Source of the DNA: Prorocentrum cordatum
Taxonomy: Eukaryota; Sar; Dinophyceae; Prorocentrales; Prorocentraceae
DNA length: 64,000 nucleotides
Assembly: GCA_963575745.1 (NCBI GenBank)
Contig: CAUYUJ010002091.1
Span: 420,223 to 484,222 of the forward strand
Direction: 5' to 3'
In this document: positions 11,516 to 22,106 of the stretch, one piece after another
Position numbering within the stretch: the stretch's first letter is position 1
Layout: every line of letters starts with the position of its first letter
Position numbers and translations under genes: made by a program
The notes under the pieces: generated by a model
Told to the model about the DNA's origin: nothing
The model's input: the letters and a program-made list of their open reading frames with translations, nothing else
Databases searched by the model: none

Positions 11516-12238
11516 CTGGTGGGCCTCTGCCATTCGGGCGGACGCCACGCTTTGAAGAGGAACTGCCTTGACTTGCCTTGCCTTGCCTTGCCCTGCCTCC
11601 TCCTCCTCCTCCTCCTCGTCTTCCTGCCCCCCCCCCTCCTCCTCCTCCTCCTCCTCCTCCTCCTCCTCCTCCTCCTTTTCCTAGAGTTCAATGATGTGCC
11701 CATCGAGAATGCAATTTTGAAGTGGAACCACCCCCCATGCGTGCTACTGCTGCGCAATTTCGCACGGGAGGAAGTCTCGAGCGAGAGCCCCATGTTCAAA
11801 AGAAGCCGCGTTCCATGCGAGCAGATGCTGCAGGGGTTGAACTTTCTTGTCGTTCAGGGTATGGAAGTCCTAAATGGGAGCACCTTTTGTGGAAAACAGC
11901 CATCCTCCATCATTGTAGCTGTTGCAAGTTTGTATGACGAATGCGCTCGGCGCTAAGGCGAGAGCCACGCTTTGAAAAGGAAACGCCCTGCATCATCCCT
12001 ACATCCTTGTAGCTGCCGCAAGCTGCTTGGGACGAATGCGCGCAACGAGTAGGCGAGAGCTAAATTTGGAACGCGTGCCAGTCTCCATCTTGACAGCCGC
12101 TGAACAGCTTTGCAACGACTGTGCCCGGCGTCGTCGCGAGAGCCGCATTTTGAGCGCCACCCGACCTTCACTCGTGCAACTGGTGGAGCTGTTTGAACAG
12201 AACGTGCTTGACATCAAAGCGAGGGCCTCATCTTAACC
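11516..12238. repeat. Diverged 90-bp satellite, first locus, with (CCT)n
   Basis: Four to five decayed units share GGCGAGAGCCACGCTTTGAA, preceded by GAATGCGC. They are clearest at 11938, 12032 and 12118, with weaker forms near 11530 and 11770. The same unit is better preserved at 44.99-45.27 kb. A (CCT)n run lies inside at 11596-11678, after a short CCTTG run. Confidence 0.65.
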
Positions 12239-12409
12239 CTCGATTGGCTCCCTATCTTTGCAACGCTTGGAGCTTCAGCTCCGTGGCCGTGCATCGCAAG
12301 GGGAGTATCAAGCGAGACGTCTGGCTTGACCTCCAGACGCGGCCTGGTGGCGCGACACGGGAAGCCTTGTGAGGAAGAGGGGTGGAGGAGGATGAGGAGT
12401 ACATATAGG

Positions 12410-12495
12410 AGGAGGATGAGGAGGAGGAGGAGGAGAACGAGGAGGAGGAGGAGGAGGAGGAGGAGGAGGAGGAGGAGGAGGAGGAGGAGGAGTAG
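12410..12495. repeat. (GGA)n array
   Basis: About 80 bases of nearly pure GGA on the plus strand, just upstream of WD40 exon 3. Confidence 0.9.
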
Positions 12496-12558
12496 AGGAA
12501 ACAAGGATGAGGATGGACGGTGCGGAGATGGAGGGCGTGGGGGTAGGAGGATCGGGAG

Positions 12559-12599
12559 GTGCTTGGCGTCGAGCTGGACGCTGGGCTGCGCGCTGTCAG
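12559..12599 (+). CDS. WD40-repeat protein, exon 3 (41-nt micro-exon)
   Basis: After an acceptor in ATCGGGAG the sequence reads CLASSWTLGCALSG. This is the part of a WD40 blade that should lie between the end of exon 2 (LRGRGG) and the start of exon 4 (GDDASLKVW). The donor is TCAG/GACGCG, again AG/GA as in exon 1. With it the exon ends in phase 1 and joins exon 4 exactly, giving ALSG-DDASLKVWNL. The 41-nt length is very short but matches exon 4. Identification rests on fit to the blade and on the join. Confidence 0.5.
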
Positions 12600-12904
12600 G
12601 ACGCGGGCGGGAGAGACGAAAGCGCAGCTGGGGCCACGTTGCGGGTTCCAGGAAGGGCCGGGCCGGGCCCCAGGGGGTCGAGGGAGCTGGCATCTCTTCC
12701 CCGCCAGATGGCGGCCTCGTTTTGCCCTCGCTGTGCCCGTCTGGTTCTGCCACGGGCAGTTTGCTTGCAGCTCCCCTCCTGCTGATTTCTCTCGTGCTCC
12801 ATCCTTCCCCCTCACCCCTCCATCCGTCCTCGCTTCCCCTGCTTCAGGGGCTGCTTTCAATGCACGCGGCGGGTTCGGAAGAGAGCGAGCATTCTTGCAA
12901 CGAT

Positions 12905-12975
12905 TGTTGTTGCTGTTGCTGGTGGTAAGTGTTCTTGGTGTTGCTGCTGCTGTTGTTGTTGTTGTTGTTGTTGAA
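12905..12975. repeat. (GTT)n-type array
   Basis: Degenerate then nearly pure TTG triplets, followed by an A/T-rich stretch. Confidence 0.8.
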
Positions 12976-12999
12976 CATTATTTATTCTAAAGAATAATT

Positions 13000-13733
13000 A
13001 TTGTTGGGCCCCCTGGTGCGCGCCCCCCCTGCGCCGCCTAGGCCGCAGCTACATTTTCATCATTTTCGTGAGGAAGCCTCAGAAAAGAGGGTGTGTACAG
13101 GATCCGGTTGTTTTGTTGTAATCCGCTTTCCCTTGCAAAAAACAATAGAAAATGACATTTCTTGTTCTAATATAATCAAATTTCAAGAATCCCTTGCAAA
13201 AAATAAGGTAAAGTGGACATTCGCGCGCGCAAGACGAAATCCTTCCAAAACCTTAGTGTTCGCAGCGATTTTAACATAAAAACATCAAAAAACCAATGGT
13301 TTTTCAACAAAAAATTGTCAAAATCTCATCCCGCGCGCTCTTGCGGATTCGTAGGAAACCCAACACTTTTTAAACATTTCTGTCAAACGGGCTTTTGCGA
13401 GCAACTTTTTCGAACTTCTGCAACAACGGTTGCGCACCTGCCAGGGCCATCATCCCTGTCAAATAATACCATGCGGGACACATTCGTTTTTTCTTCGCGC
13501 GCGCACGCCGTCGTCGTCGGCCGCGGGGCCCTGAATAGTAGCCACGGTCGTCCGCATGCCACGAAGTGAAGTGTCCGAACGTCATAGGGCGGGAAGCTGG
13601 GTGTGGGTGGTGGCGAAGAGTCGTTTGGAAATTTGGTAGAGCTTGAACCGGCCCCCCCACAAAGTGGGGGTATTGCCCGCCTCCTATGAAAACCCTGGCA
13701 CTGGTGAGAACGGAGTGTCCCCACGTGCTAGTA

Positions 13734-13734
<1 letters not shown>
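13000..13734. other. AT-richer block with CGCGCG runs
   Basis: Lower-GC sequence punctuated by GCGCGC runs. The texture resembles 15.9-18.3 kb in reverse orientation. It includes an inverted copy of the TTTGACAGGG motif at 13451-13470. No gene is seen. Confidence 0.5.
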
Positions 13735-13781
<47 letters not shown>

Positions 13782-14095
13782 ATTGTTGTGGTTGTTGTTG
13801 TCGTCCACCTTCCCTCCACCCATCCCGTACTCACGTCCGCCCCCGTCCCTCCAGTTCCCTCCCTCCCTCCCTCGCCCCTCCATCCATTTCACTTTCCCCT
13901 CGCCGCTCCCCCTCCCCCCTCCCCTTCTCCCGCCTGTGACGCCCCCATCCCTCGCTCCCCCTCCCCTCCCCTGCTCCCTTGCCCTAGCTCCCTCCCATCC
14001 TTCCCCTCTCCGCCGCTCCAGCTCTTCTCTCCCTTCCTTCCTCATTCTTATCGCACTTCCCTTTCCTTCCCCCCTCACTCCCCAGCCCCAACCAG
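13735..14095. repeat. (GTT)n followed by a pyrimidine tract
   Basis: About 68 bases of GTT triplets, then about 290 bases of C/T-rich sequence directly before WD40 exon 4. It could serve as an oversized polypyrimidine tract, though such tracts are also common here without exons. Confidence 0.75.
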
Positions 14096-14098
14096 GAG

Positions 14099-14139
14099 GC
14101 GACGACGCCTCGCTGAAGGTTTGGAACCTGGACAGCGAG
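14099..14139 (+). CDS. WD40-repeat protein, exon 4 (41-nt micro-exon)
   Basis: The acceptor ...AACCAGGAG is followed by GC and 13 codons reading DDASLKVWNLDSE. Joined to exon 3 this is ALSG-DDASLKVWNLDSE, a complete WD40 blade end (D-D-x-S-x-K-V-W). The donor is CGAG/GAGAGG, another AG/GA site, in phase 0. The next exon begins EPVGELTGHG, so the protein reads DSE-EPVGELTGHG with correct blade spacing. An acceptor three bases upstream (CCAG) is possible. Confidence 0.6.
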
Positions 14140-15109
14140 GAGAGGAACTGTGCGTCGACAGATGGAGAAGTGAACAAATGGGAGGGTTCAAGAGGAAGGG
14201 GAGAGGAAGGTAGGGTACTTGAGGCGAGAGAGGCAAGGAGGGACAATCTGTGGGGTACGAGGAGAGTTTTGGAACGCTCGCCAAGATCGGAGGGGATGAC
14301 CCTGATCGGAGGGGGGCGCAGATGTAAGTGGACCAGAGCATGCGAGGTGATGCTAAGGCTCCAAGGTGAGGCTGAACCTGCGAAGGTGAAAAGATCAGTA
14401 TCCATTAAAATTGTCGTCCATGTCATGCTCCTCACCTTTACTATCCTTCAAGCGTCACCTGCCACCCACCTGCACAGAAAGGGGACGTGTTGTCACAGTC
14501 GTTGTCAGTGCCGCGCGGCCCTACCCCTCGCCAGTCGGGCAGCTGACTGCTCAGGCGACGACGGTGACGACGACGACCGTATGGTAGGTTCGCGTCGTGT
14601 CGACCGGCGGCGACCCCGCCGCTGGCGTGAACCCCACTGGCGACCCGGAGTCGATCGATGTTGAACGATCCGACGTTTCGGACACGGTCGATCGTTCAAG
14701 GTTGAACGAGCCCCGCGGTGTCAGAAACCAACGCTGGGGTCGACACAACACTATCCTGCCATAGGTCAACTGCCGGGGGCGCGAAGGTCCCCGCGCTTCG
14801 CGCGCTGCGGTCCGGGCCCAGAGCGATTGCCCTTCTCCAGAGTGGTGGCCTGCTGGCGCGAAGATGTTCGCGGGGCGCGATGCGCGAAGTTGGGTAACCT
14901 GGGCGCTCTGGACCGCTTCCTGGAAAGGCAGCTTTGCGTGTCGGACCTTTTTTCGACGGTCCCGGGGCCCGGCGAGGGCCCCCTTGCGCCGCAAACCATA
15001 ATTTTCGGTGATGTTTCTCAATGCGTTGGAAGTCTTGGGGGCGCCGACCGAAGCGGCGCCCACGAGCGACCTGACAGGGCCGTGTGACCCCTCGCCGCGC
15101 AAGTGGGAG

Positions 15110-15180
15110 GAACCGGTCGGGGAGCTGACGGGCCACGGCATGCAGGTGAACTGCGTGGCCATGAGGCCCACGGGCCTCAG
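15110..15180 (+). CDS. WD40-repeat protein, exon 5
   Basis: The acceptor GTGGGAG is followed by EPVGELTGHGMQVNCVAMRP and TGL. GELTGHGMQVNCVAM is the strand-a/strand-b part of a WD40 blade with its GH dipeptide. The 3' limit is uncertain: ATGAG/GCCCAC is a possible GC donor, and CATGCAG/GTGAAC is canonical but would cut the blade. No convincing next exon was found downstream, so the gene either continues beyond detection or is broken here. A (CTC)n array follows within 50 bases. Confidence 0.6.
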
Positions 15181-15217
15181 ATGCCGCAGGGTGGTCCGCA
15201 TCCTCCTCCGCTTCGGC

Positions 15218-15300
15218 CTTCTGCTGCTTCTGCTGCTCCTCCTCCTCCTCCTCCTCCTCCCCCTCCTCCTCCTCCTTCTCCTCCTCCATCCCTTTCCTTC
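15218..15300. repeat. (CTC)n array
   Basis: CTG triplets then CTC triplets, polypyrimidine on the plus strand. Confidence 0.9.
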
Positions 15301-15399
15301 ACCAGTGTCAGCCAGTGTGGACCCCAAGCAGTGTGCTTCTAGAACACTATGTGGTGCAATCTACGTTGGATTTTGGGAAGTTGGACTTGTCAACTCCCC

Positions 15400-18335
15400 T
15401 GCTCGCGCAATCATCTCACCCCTTCGCAACTTGGTCTGCAAAACCAGCGCGGTGGCGATTGCGATAAGTGCTCGGCGTTGGCTGGGGCATCTCTGCGGCC
15501 GCGCTAGCCCGCGCATGCTCGCGCGGACAGCGGCCAGCTAGTTTGACGCGACCGACGAGGCCGCGGTGACGCTGACCGCTGGGCACTGTCTAGCGGGCAT
15601 TTCAGTGCGAGTCGGTGATTTTGGCGGGCGCGGTATCATGGCGACGTCGACATTGGTAGACACGATCACGATAGTAGCGAGGATGGTGACGATGATGACG
15701 ATGACGACGGCAAGGCTAATGACGGCGCCGATGGTGATCACGCCGATGATGATGACGATGTCTTCGCGCCGGTGATATTTTTCTTGAAGGAAAAAACGGA
15801 ACGAGTTCGATATGCAAGCCCGGCCGGCGCGCGCGAGTGACCCGCCATGTATTATTTGACAGGGACCGCCCCCCCAGGCACGCGCGCAAGAGCATCCGAA
15901 TGATGTCGACATGCCCACGCGAAAGGCACTTTTGATAGCATTTGATGAACCTGTTGAACATCCATGGTTTTCTTGAGATTTCGCAGAAGCGAGCGCGCAA
16001 CTTTTGTTTGGACGCGGTCGTTGCAAAGCCATGTGTTTTTTGGTATCGAATGGTTTTTGGTTCATCCCGCCACCGTGCCTCGGTTGTGGGCACGAAGCCT
16101 TTTGGATGTTCGTTGGGATCTCGTGGGGGGGTCTTCGGGGGCCTCCTGGAGGCAGTTTGGACGCCTCTTGGGGGCCGTTTGGGGGCCTCTTTGGGCCTCA
16201 TTGGGCCTCGTGGGGGCTTCCTGTGGCTGGGGCTTCTTGGGGCCCTCTTGGGCGCAGGTGGGGCCTCCTGGGCACCTCTTTGGGCCTCCTGGGGGCCTCT
16301 TGGAGCGGAAGCTTGGATTTTCGGTTCGTGATCCCTCTTTGGGGCTCCTTTCGGGGCCGTCTTGGGGCACTCTTGGGCCGTTTTGGGCGACTCTTGGGCT
16401 GTTTTGGAACCCTCTTGGGCCATTGTGGGGCTCTCTGGGAGGCTTCTTGGGCCGTCTAGGGGGATCTTGGGGGCCTGGGCGGGCACTTCAGTGCGAGGCG
16501 GTGCCTTGGGCGGGCGCGGTCTCGTGGCGACGCCGACAGCGATGCGCGCGATTATGAAAGTAGCGATGACGGTGACCATGGTGGCGCTGACGACGGCATG
16601 GCCAATGGCGGCGCGGACGTTGATTGAGCCCGCCGACAGTGATGACGATGTCCTCGCGTCGGCGACGACGGTTTTAGATGAACATATGTTTCGGGGTTTA
16701 AAAAATTATGGGCTTTTTAAGTTCACAAGGGCGCGAGCGCATGCATGTCTGAAAAACTGTCGTTGAAAAACCATGCGTTTTGGTTTTGGGACCCGCACGC
16801 AACCAACAGTTGTTTGAGGATTTCGGCACGCGCGCGCGACGACGCGCGCGTGCGCACTTCGTTCCATTTGCTCTAGGGGATTCTAGAAACTGGTGCTTGT
16901 TGATCAATGAGAGCGCGCGCGTAGTATTATTTGACAAGGGTGAACTCGATTTCAGGGTGGACGATGGCGCAGGATCTTATTATTGTGCAGTCGGGCTTCT
17001 CTTTCGACAGCACGCGCGCATGGGCGTTCGAGCGATTTCGACATGCGCGTGCGCGCGAAACCCGCTTGGTTGCATGTTATGACAATGCTGAAGCACTCAC
17101 GTTTTCTGTTGAAAAAAGAATTCGCAAGAGCGCGCGCGCAAACTTCTTTGAACATTGTTCTGTTGCGAATACATGTGTTCTTCGTCTGTGTTTTGGACAG
17201 TTGATTTTGAAATCCTTACGACACCTATTGTGTGTTTACAACGTCCTTTTGAAGGATGTGGGCATGCGCGCGCGACGACGCGCGCGAGTGCACTTCGCCC
17301 TTGATGTTTAATGGGTTATGGAACATGGCTGTTTTTTGATATCCGGGTGCGCCAGCACAGTTATTTTGACAGGGGCAAGGGGGATTCCAGTCTTGTGTAG
17401 CTGGGATGATACGAGTTCATGTGTACGATACACGATGGGGCAGACTCATCCGTACATTACAATACGAAAGGTGGCCCGTTAACCCTCAGGGCTGTGGGGG
17501 AATAGAACCAACACTGTTTCAAAAAAGGATAATTAATGTCTGCTCGCAACGAGTTGTCCAGTTCACTGCTCACGCAACCGTCCTGCCCACACGCCCGAAA
17601 CTTGGCCTGCCAAACTCATGCGACGGCGATTTCGATCAGTGCTTGGCGTTGGCTGGTGCATATACGCGGCCGCGCTAGCGCGCGCATGCCCGCGCGCGGC
17701 GCGACCAGCTACTTTGGCGCGACCGGCGCGGCCGCGGTGGCGCTGACCGCTGGGCACTTCCCCGCGGGCAGTTCAGTGCGAGTCGGGGCCTTGGGCGGGC
17801 GCGATACCATGGCCACGGCGACAACGGTAGACACGATGATGGTAGTTGCGATGCTGGTGACGATGGTGACAACGGCGACGGGAAAGCCAGTGATGGAGCC
17901 GATGCTGATCGATCACGCCGACGACGATGACGCCGTCCTCGCGACGGTTACGAGGGTGTTGCAAGGAGTTCGACATGCGAGCACGGCCGACGCGCGAGAG
18001 TGGCCCTCATGGTACTATTTGACAGGGATCGTGCCCCCCCCCAGCGCGCGAACCCATAGGTGTTGAGATATCAATGGTTCCTTTTTCTGAATTTACAATA
18101 GCGCGAGCGCGGTTGTTTGATAACCATGTATGCGAAACCGCGTGTGTGTGTGTATATGCTTCCTGGGCACTATTTAAAACATCCGTACGACATGTATGGT
18201 TTGTTTGAAAGATTTTGGCATGCGCGCGCGACGACGACGCGCGCGTGTGCACTTCGTATAATTTCTCTGTTTTGTTTCATGGTTTGTTGGCACGGCTGGT
18301 TTTTTATTTATAAACAAGCGAGTAATCGCATGGTG
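15400..18335. repeat. Three diverged copies of a ~1-kb repeat unit
   Basis: Ordered landmarks recur. GGCGTTGGCTGG plus GCGGCCGCGCTAGC occurs at 15475 and 17650. GTGACGCTGACCGCTGGGCA plus TTCAGTGCGAGTCGG occurs at 15565 and 17740, with the related GGGCACTTCAGTGCGAGGCG at 16483. Next come GATGACG-rich stretches (15680, 16550, 17860), then TATTTGACAGGG (15852, 16926, 17361, 18014), then hairpin-like GCGCGCGACGACGCGCGCG (16830, 17268, 18225). No coding function is recognised. A stretch at 16100-16480 belongs to the CCCAAGAGG family in reverse. Confidence 0.65.
16100..16480 (-). repeat. CCCAAGAGG-rich family, reverse partial copy
   Basis: Dense GGGGGCCTCTTGG-like phrases on the plus strand, i.e. 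the family seen forward at 20.8, 22.1 and 32.1 kb, here inverted and partial. Confidence 0.55.
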
Positions 18336-18689
18336 TCTACTGCAGAGGCTGATGGGGGGGGCGACAGCGTTTTGCTTGGGATGGTATGAACTCATATCTT
18401 GGATGGGCGATGGGGCAGAACCGCATGCACATTGCATTACGAAAACAGGAACCGTTCATTCGGGAGGGAATAGATCCTACTTCATGGTTTCGGTCATTCC
18501 GCCGGCCCGCATTGTGCCACCGCTGGCGCTTGCCAGCGCGTTCGTGGCCCATGCGGCGCTGCTTGGCGGTGCTCGTTATTTTGTTGTTGATTTGTTTTGT
18601 TTCCTGGAGGTGTGGCGACAGCAAGCATGGAGGTAAAGTAGTTGTTTTGGAACATGTCGTGGGATTTTGGCTTCTACTGCCCAGCGACA

Positions 18690-19330
18690 TGGCTAGGTTG
18701 TGGGTCACAGTCAGGGATGCGTCTTGGGATCTCTTCAGAGCTCTTTCGGGGGCTTTTGGAAGTTAGTTCTGACGACTCTTGGGAGCGTCTTGGGATCGTC
18801 TTGGGAGCCTCTTTTGGGTCTCTTTGGCCTTTCTGGGGCCCCTTGGCGGCCCCTTGGAGCCTCTTAGGGCCCCTTTGGGCTTCCTGGGCCCCTAGTAGAT
18901 AGTGAATAACATTGAGATAGGACTGGAGAGACAGGGCCAACAAAAAAAAAACCTTGGGCCTCCTGGAGGCGTCTTTGGGCCGAGGGCTCGACATGTCCGT
19001 TCGGGTCCCCCGTCGGGGTTCTTTTTGGAGCTGGCATCGGGGCCTCTTGGGCCGTTTTTGGAGGCCTCTTGCGCCGTCTTGGGGTCTCTTGGGCCGTCTT
19101 GGAGCCCGCTTTGGGACTTCTTGGGTTGTTTTGGGACGATCTTGGAGGCCTCTTAGGCCGTCTTTGAGCGCCGGGAAGCCGCAAAGGCGAGAATGCTGAA
19201 TTCTGCCTTCGGGGACCCTCTGGGGAGTGCTCTTGAAGAGCTTTTGGGCCGTCTGGGGGCCATCTTAGGCGTCTTGGAGCGATCTTGTGGTGACCTGGAC
19301 GCATCTTGGACCATCTTGGGGGCCACAGTT
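18690..19330 (-). repeat. CCCAAGAGG-rich family, reverse copy
   Basis: TCTTGGGCCGTCTTGG-like units. At 18985-19005 the complement of the family landmark ACATGTCC flanked by CGGAC/GAGC is present, matching forward copies at about 21570 and 32600. Confidence 0.6.
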
Positions 19331-19371
19331 TCAAACGAAGACCCTCAGTGAGGGCATCCAGTCTCCGAAGG

Positions 19372-19408
19372 ATGAGGAGGAGGAGGAGGAGGAGGAGGAG
19401 GAGGAGAA
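19372..19408. repeat. (GGA)n array
   Basis: Short pure GGA run. Confidence 0.9.
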
Positions 19409-19424
19409 GAAGGGTGGTGTGATG

Positions 19425-19738
19425 GAGGCGGGATGGGACGTAGTCGTGTTGACATCTCCCCGAGCAGTCGGGCGTAAGGACTCAGCCCTGGCCTGCAGAG
19501 GCAGCGCAGCGGTCCACCTCTGCTGAAGCCGCCGCAACGCATGCCGAGCTACCAAAGCCGGCAAGGCTTCAAGGTCAACAGTAGGGCCTGAAGTTCAAGA
19601 GGGCACGTTTAATCGGCCCAGCAGTGTGATTCCGCATACAATGGGCATTGTTTCATTGGCATTGGCACATTTGCTTAAGCCGCCTTGAGCGGTGCAGCGC
19701 TGCAAATTGGGGGGATCGCGGGGAGATTTGTGAGGTGG
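19425..19738. repeat. 300-bp dispersed repeat, copy 1
   Basis: Shares GGGACGTAGTCGTGTTGACA, GAAGCCGCCGCAACGCATGC and CACTGCAAATTG-like ends with 23241-23500, in the same order and orientation. No coding function is recognised. Confidence 0.75.
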
Positions 19739-19865
19739 GGCTTGGTGGGTCAGGTTGTCATTATCCCAGAGCGACCCTACCTAGGAGTTGGAGCCCCTAG
19801 GAGAGCAATATTGGTAGTAACGGTCAAGGCCGTCCTCGTCCTTCTCCTCATCGTCGCACTTGTAG

Positions 19866-19867
19866 CG

Positions 19868-19941
<74 letters not shown>

Positions 19942-19996
19942 CGTAGTAGTCGTGGTAGTCGTAATAGTCGTAATAGTCGTAATAGTCGTAGTAGTC

Positions 19997-20058
<62 letters not shown>

Positions 20059-20068
20059 CGTAGTAGTC

Positions 20069-20108
<40 letters not shown>

Positions 20109-20157
20109 CAGCAGCAGCATAGTAGTAGTAGTAGTAGTCGTCGTCGTCGTCGTCGTC

Positions 20158-20215
<58 letters not shown>

Positions 20216-20222
20216 CAGTAGC
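19866..20222. repeat. (GTA)n microsatellite, about 360 bp
   Basis: Almost pure GTA with occasional GTC and GCA units, including a GTC run at 20135-20158. It is open in several frames in both directions, all homopolymeric. Confidence 0.95.
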
Positions 20223-20249
20223 AAGAGTAGTAGCAGTAATGGTACAACT

Positions 20250-20360
20250 TAATACCTACATCTACATCTAGACCTACATCCACATCTACACTTACAGCTA
20301 CATCTACATGTACATCTGCATCGACATATACATCTACATCTACAACTACACTCACATCGA
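20250..20360. repeat. (CTACAT)n hexamer array
   Basis: About 17 imperfect CTACAT/CCACAT units. Confidence 0.9.
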
Positions 20361-20361
20361 A

Positions 20362-20586
20362 GCCAAGCTAAGCTAAGTTAAGCTAAGTTAAGATGAGATG
20401 TGCTATTCTAAGTTAAACTAAGCTAAGCTAAGCTACGCTAAGCTGAGCTGGACTGAGCTAAGCTAGGCTAGGCACAGCTAAGTTAAGCTACGCTAAGCTA
20501 GGCTAGGCTAGGCAAGGCTAGGCTAAGCTAAGCTAAGCTAAGCTAAGCTAAGCTAGGCTAGGCTAAGCTAAGCTAAGCTAAGCTGG
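20362..20586. repeat. (AAGCT)n pentamer array
   Basis: About 45 units of AAGCT with AGGCT and AGTTA variants. Confidence 0.9.
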
Positions 20587-20836
20587 GTGAACCCAGGGGG
20601 CGCAACTGGGGGAACCGCGGGGCGGGGCCTGGGGGAACCGCCCGGGGCCAGATGCACTGCCCGGCCCCTTTAAGACAGAGAGCAAGAACCCTCTAGGCAG
20701 AGCCTAGGTAGGGAAAAATGTCAACCACGTATCTCGAGCATCAGCCACGTATCTCGCTGCAGCCTCGTGCCGCTGCCATGTAGTTCATGCTTCCCCGACC
20801 GCGCGGAGGTGTTCCCGTTTAGTGCTGACCATGGGG

Positions 20837-21870
20837 GGATCTGAGAGGGGACACCCCAGGACATGTCCCCGGTCACGGGCGGAACGCGGCTTCCGCGGGC
20901 GGAAAGCGGCCGTTGTCGGCCCCATTTCTTTGGGCCTCCTAGATGGGGTCCGTGTGGATGGGGTCGGAGGATCGCGCCGCATCGCCGACGTATCGGCGAT
21001 GTGGCTTCACGCCGACGTCGCCGGTGCATCGCCGATGTCGACGATGCATCGATGGTGCATCGCCAATGCATCGTCGACACATCGCCAATGCATCGTCGAT
21101 GTATCTGCGATGCGGCGCGATCCTCTGACCCCATCCACTCGGACCCCATCTGGGAGGGTTCGAATTTCGGCAGACGGGCGGCACGGGCGTCCCCAAGATG
21201 GCCCGCAAGGTGGTCCAAGGGGGCCACGAGTCGCCGAAAGATCGGTCCAAGACGCGCAAGATGGCTTCAAGATGTTCCAAGAGGCCTTCAAGAAGCCTCC
21301 AGGAGGGCCTCCAAGAGGGCCTGGAGAGGCAACCTGTGTAAATTTCGGGGAGGTTTCTCCATGTTTTTCGCGTCTCCTCTTTTCTGGCTTCCCGAAACAC
21401 CCAGACGGCCCAAAGAGGCTCCACAGGTCGCCCCAAGACGGCCGAGGAGGCCCGAGGGCGCCCTCACGGCCCGAGAGGCCCCCAAGACTGCCCAAGAGGC
21501 CTCCAAGATGGCCCAGGAAGGCTCCAGCATCGACCCAAGATGGGCCCCTAGAAGGGAGTACGGACCAACATGTCCAGCTTTTCGCCCAAATAGACCCCCA
21601 GGAAGCCCCAAGAGGCCCCCAAGAGGCCCCAAGACGCCTCCAAGAGGTTTCCAGGAAGCCCCCAGAGGCCCTGTAGACAAAGTGGCACAGCGTCAAACAG
21701 ACAACATGGGAACCAGCATCATACGCCTTAACGCGGCGCGGCATCAAGCGGACAACATTGGAATCAGCATCATTCGCCCTACAGGCATCTTTTTTGTTTT
21801 CCTATTCCTCGCAAGTCACGCCCACCTAACCTCCAAGGTCAGAGTTTGTGGCAACATCTGGTTGCTTTTG
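20837..21870 (+). repeat. CCCAAGAGG-rich dispersed family, forward copy A
   Basis: Begins near CCCCGGTCACGGGCGGAACG. It contains GAGTCGCCGAAAGATCGGTC, many CCCCAAGAGGCC units and ACCAACATGTCCAGCTTTT. It ends with AAAGTGGCACAGCGTCAAAC and CGCAAGTCACGCCCAC. Copies B (22107) and C (32103) have the same landmarks in the same order. A 380-codon open frame across it is a by-product of the Pro/Arg-rich repeat. It carries a nested MITE at 20929-21163. Confidence 0.75.
20929..21163. mobile_element. Nested TIR element (MITE-like) with ATTTC target duplication
   Basis: 235 bp. The two inner arms, AGATGGGGTCCG-GTGGATGGGGTC-GAGGATCGCGCC, are inverted copies about 40 bases long with two mismatches. The interior repeats CATCGNCGATG. 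It is flanked by ATTTC on both sides (20924-20928, 21164-21168). Copy B of the host repeat has the uninterrupted site CCCCATTTCGGCAGACG (22181-22197), which is the pre-insertion state. The transposase family is unknown. Confidence 0.8.
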
Positions 21871-22106
21871 CATAGATCGGCCGCGTATCTCAAGTTACTG
21901 CCTTACCTGTTGCGGGAAGTATGTGGCGTCGACAAACTAAGACTTAGGATGCTAGAGACGGAGGAGGGCGCGCGAGTCGACTGGTGCAAGCGCGTTGACC
22001 GCTAGAGCTAAGCTTCAGAGCTGAACGTGCCACCGCCTGATTACTCATAGTCATTTTGTTGTTCCCCGGCGTTGCGAAGGGACTTCCGTTGTGTGTTCCC
22101 TTGGGG

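Noticed and set aside
16698-18437. Several 70-125-codon frames in the 16-18 kb repeats
   Set aside because: They recur with the repeat units, are shifted between copies and show no conserved protein.
19777-20355. Open frames across the (GTA)n array
   Set aside because: Homopolymeric Val, Tyr/Thr or Leu products of a microsatellite on both strands.
20863-22005. 380-codon plus open frame
   Set aside because: It runs through the CCCAAGAGG repeat and its nested MITE; the Pro/Arg/Ala composition follows from the repeat and no domain is visible.
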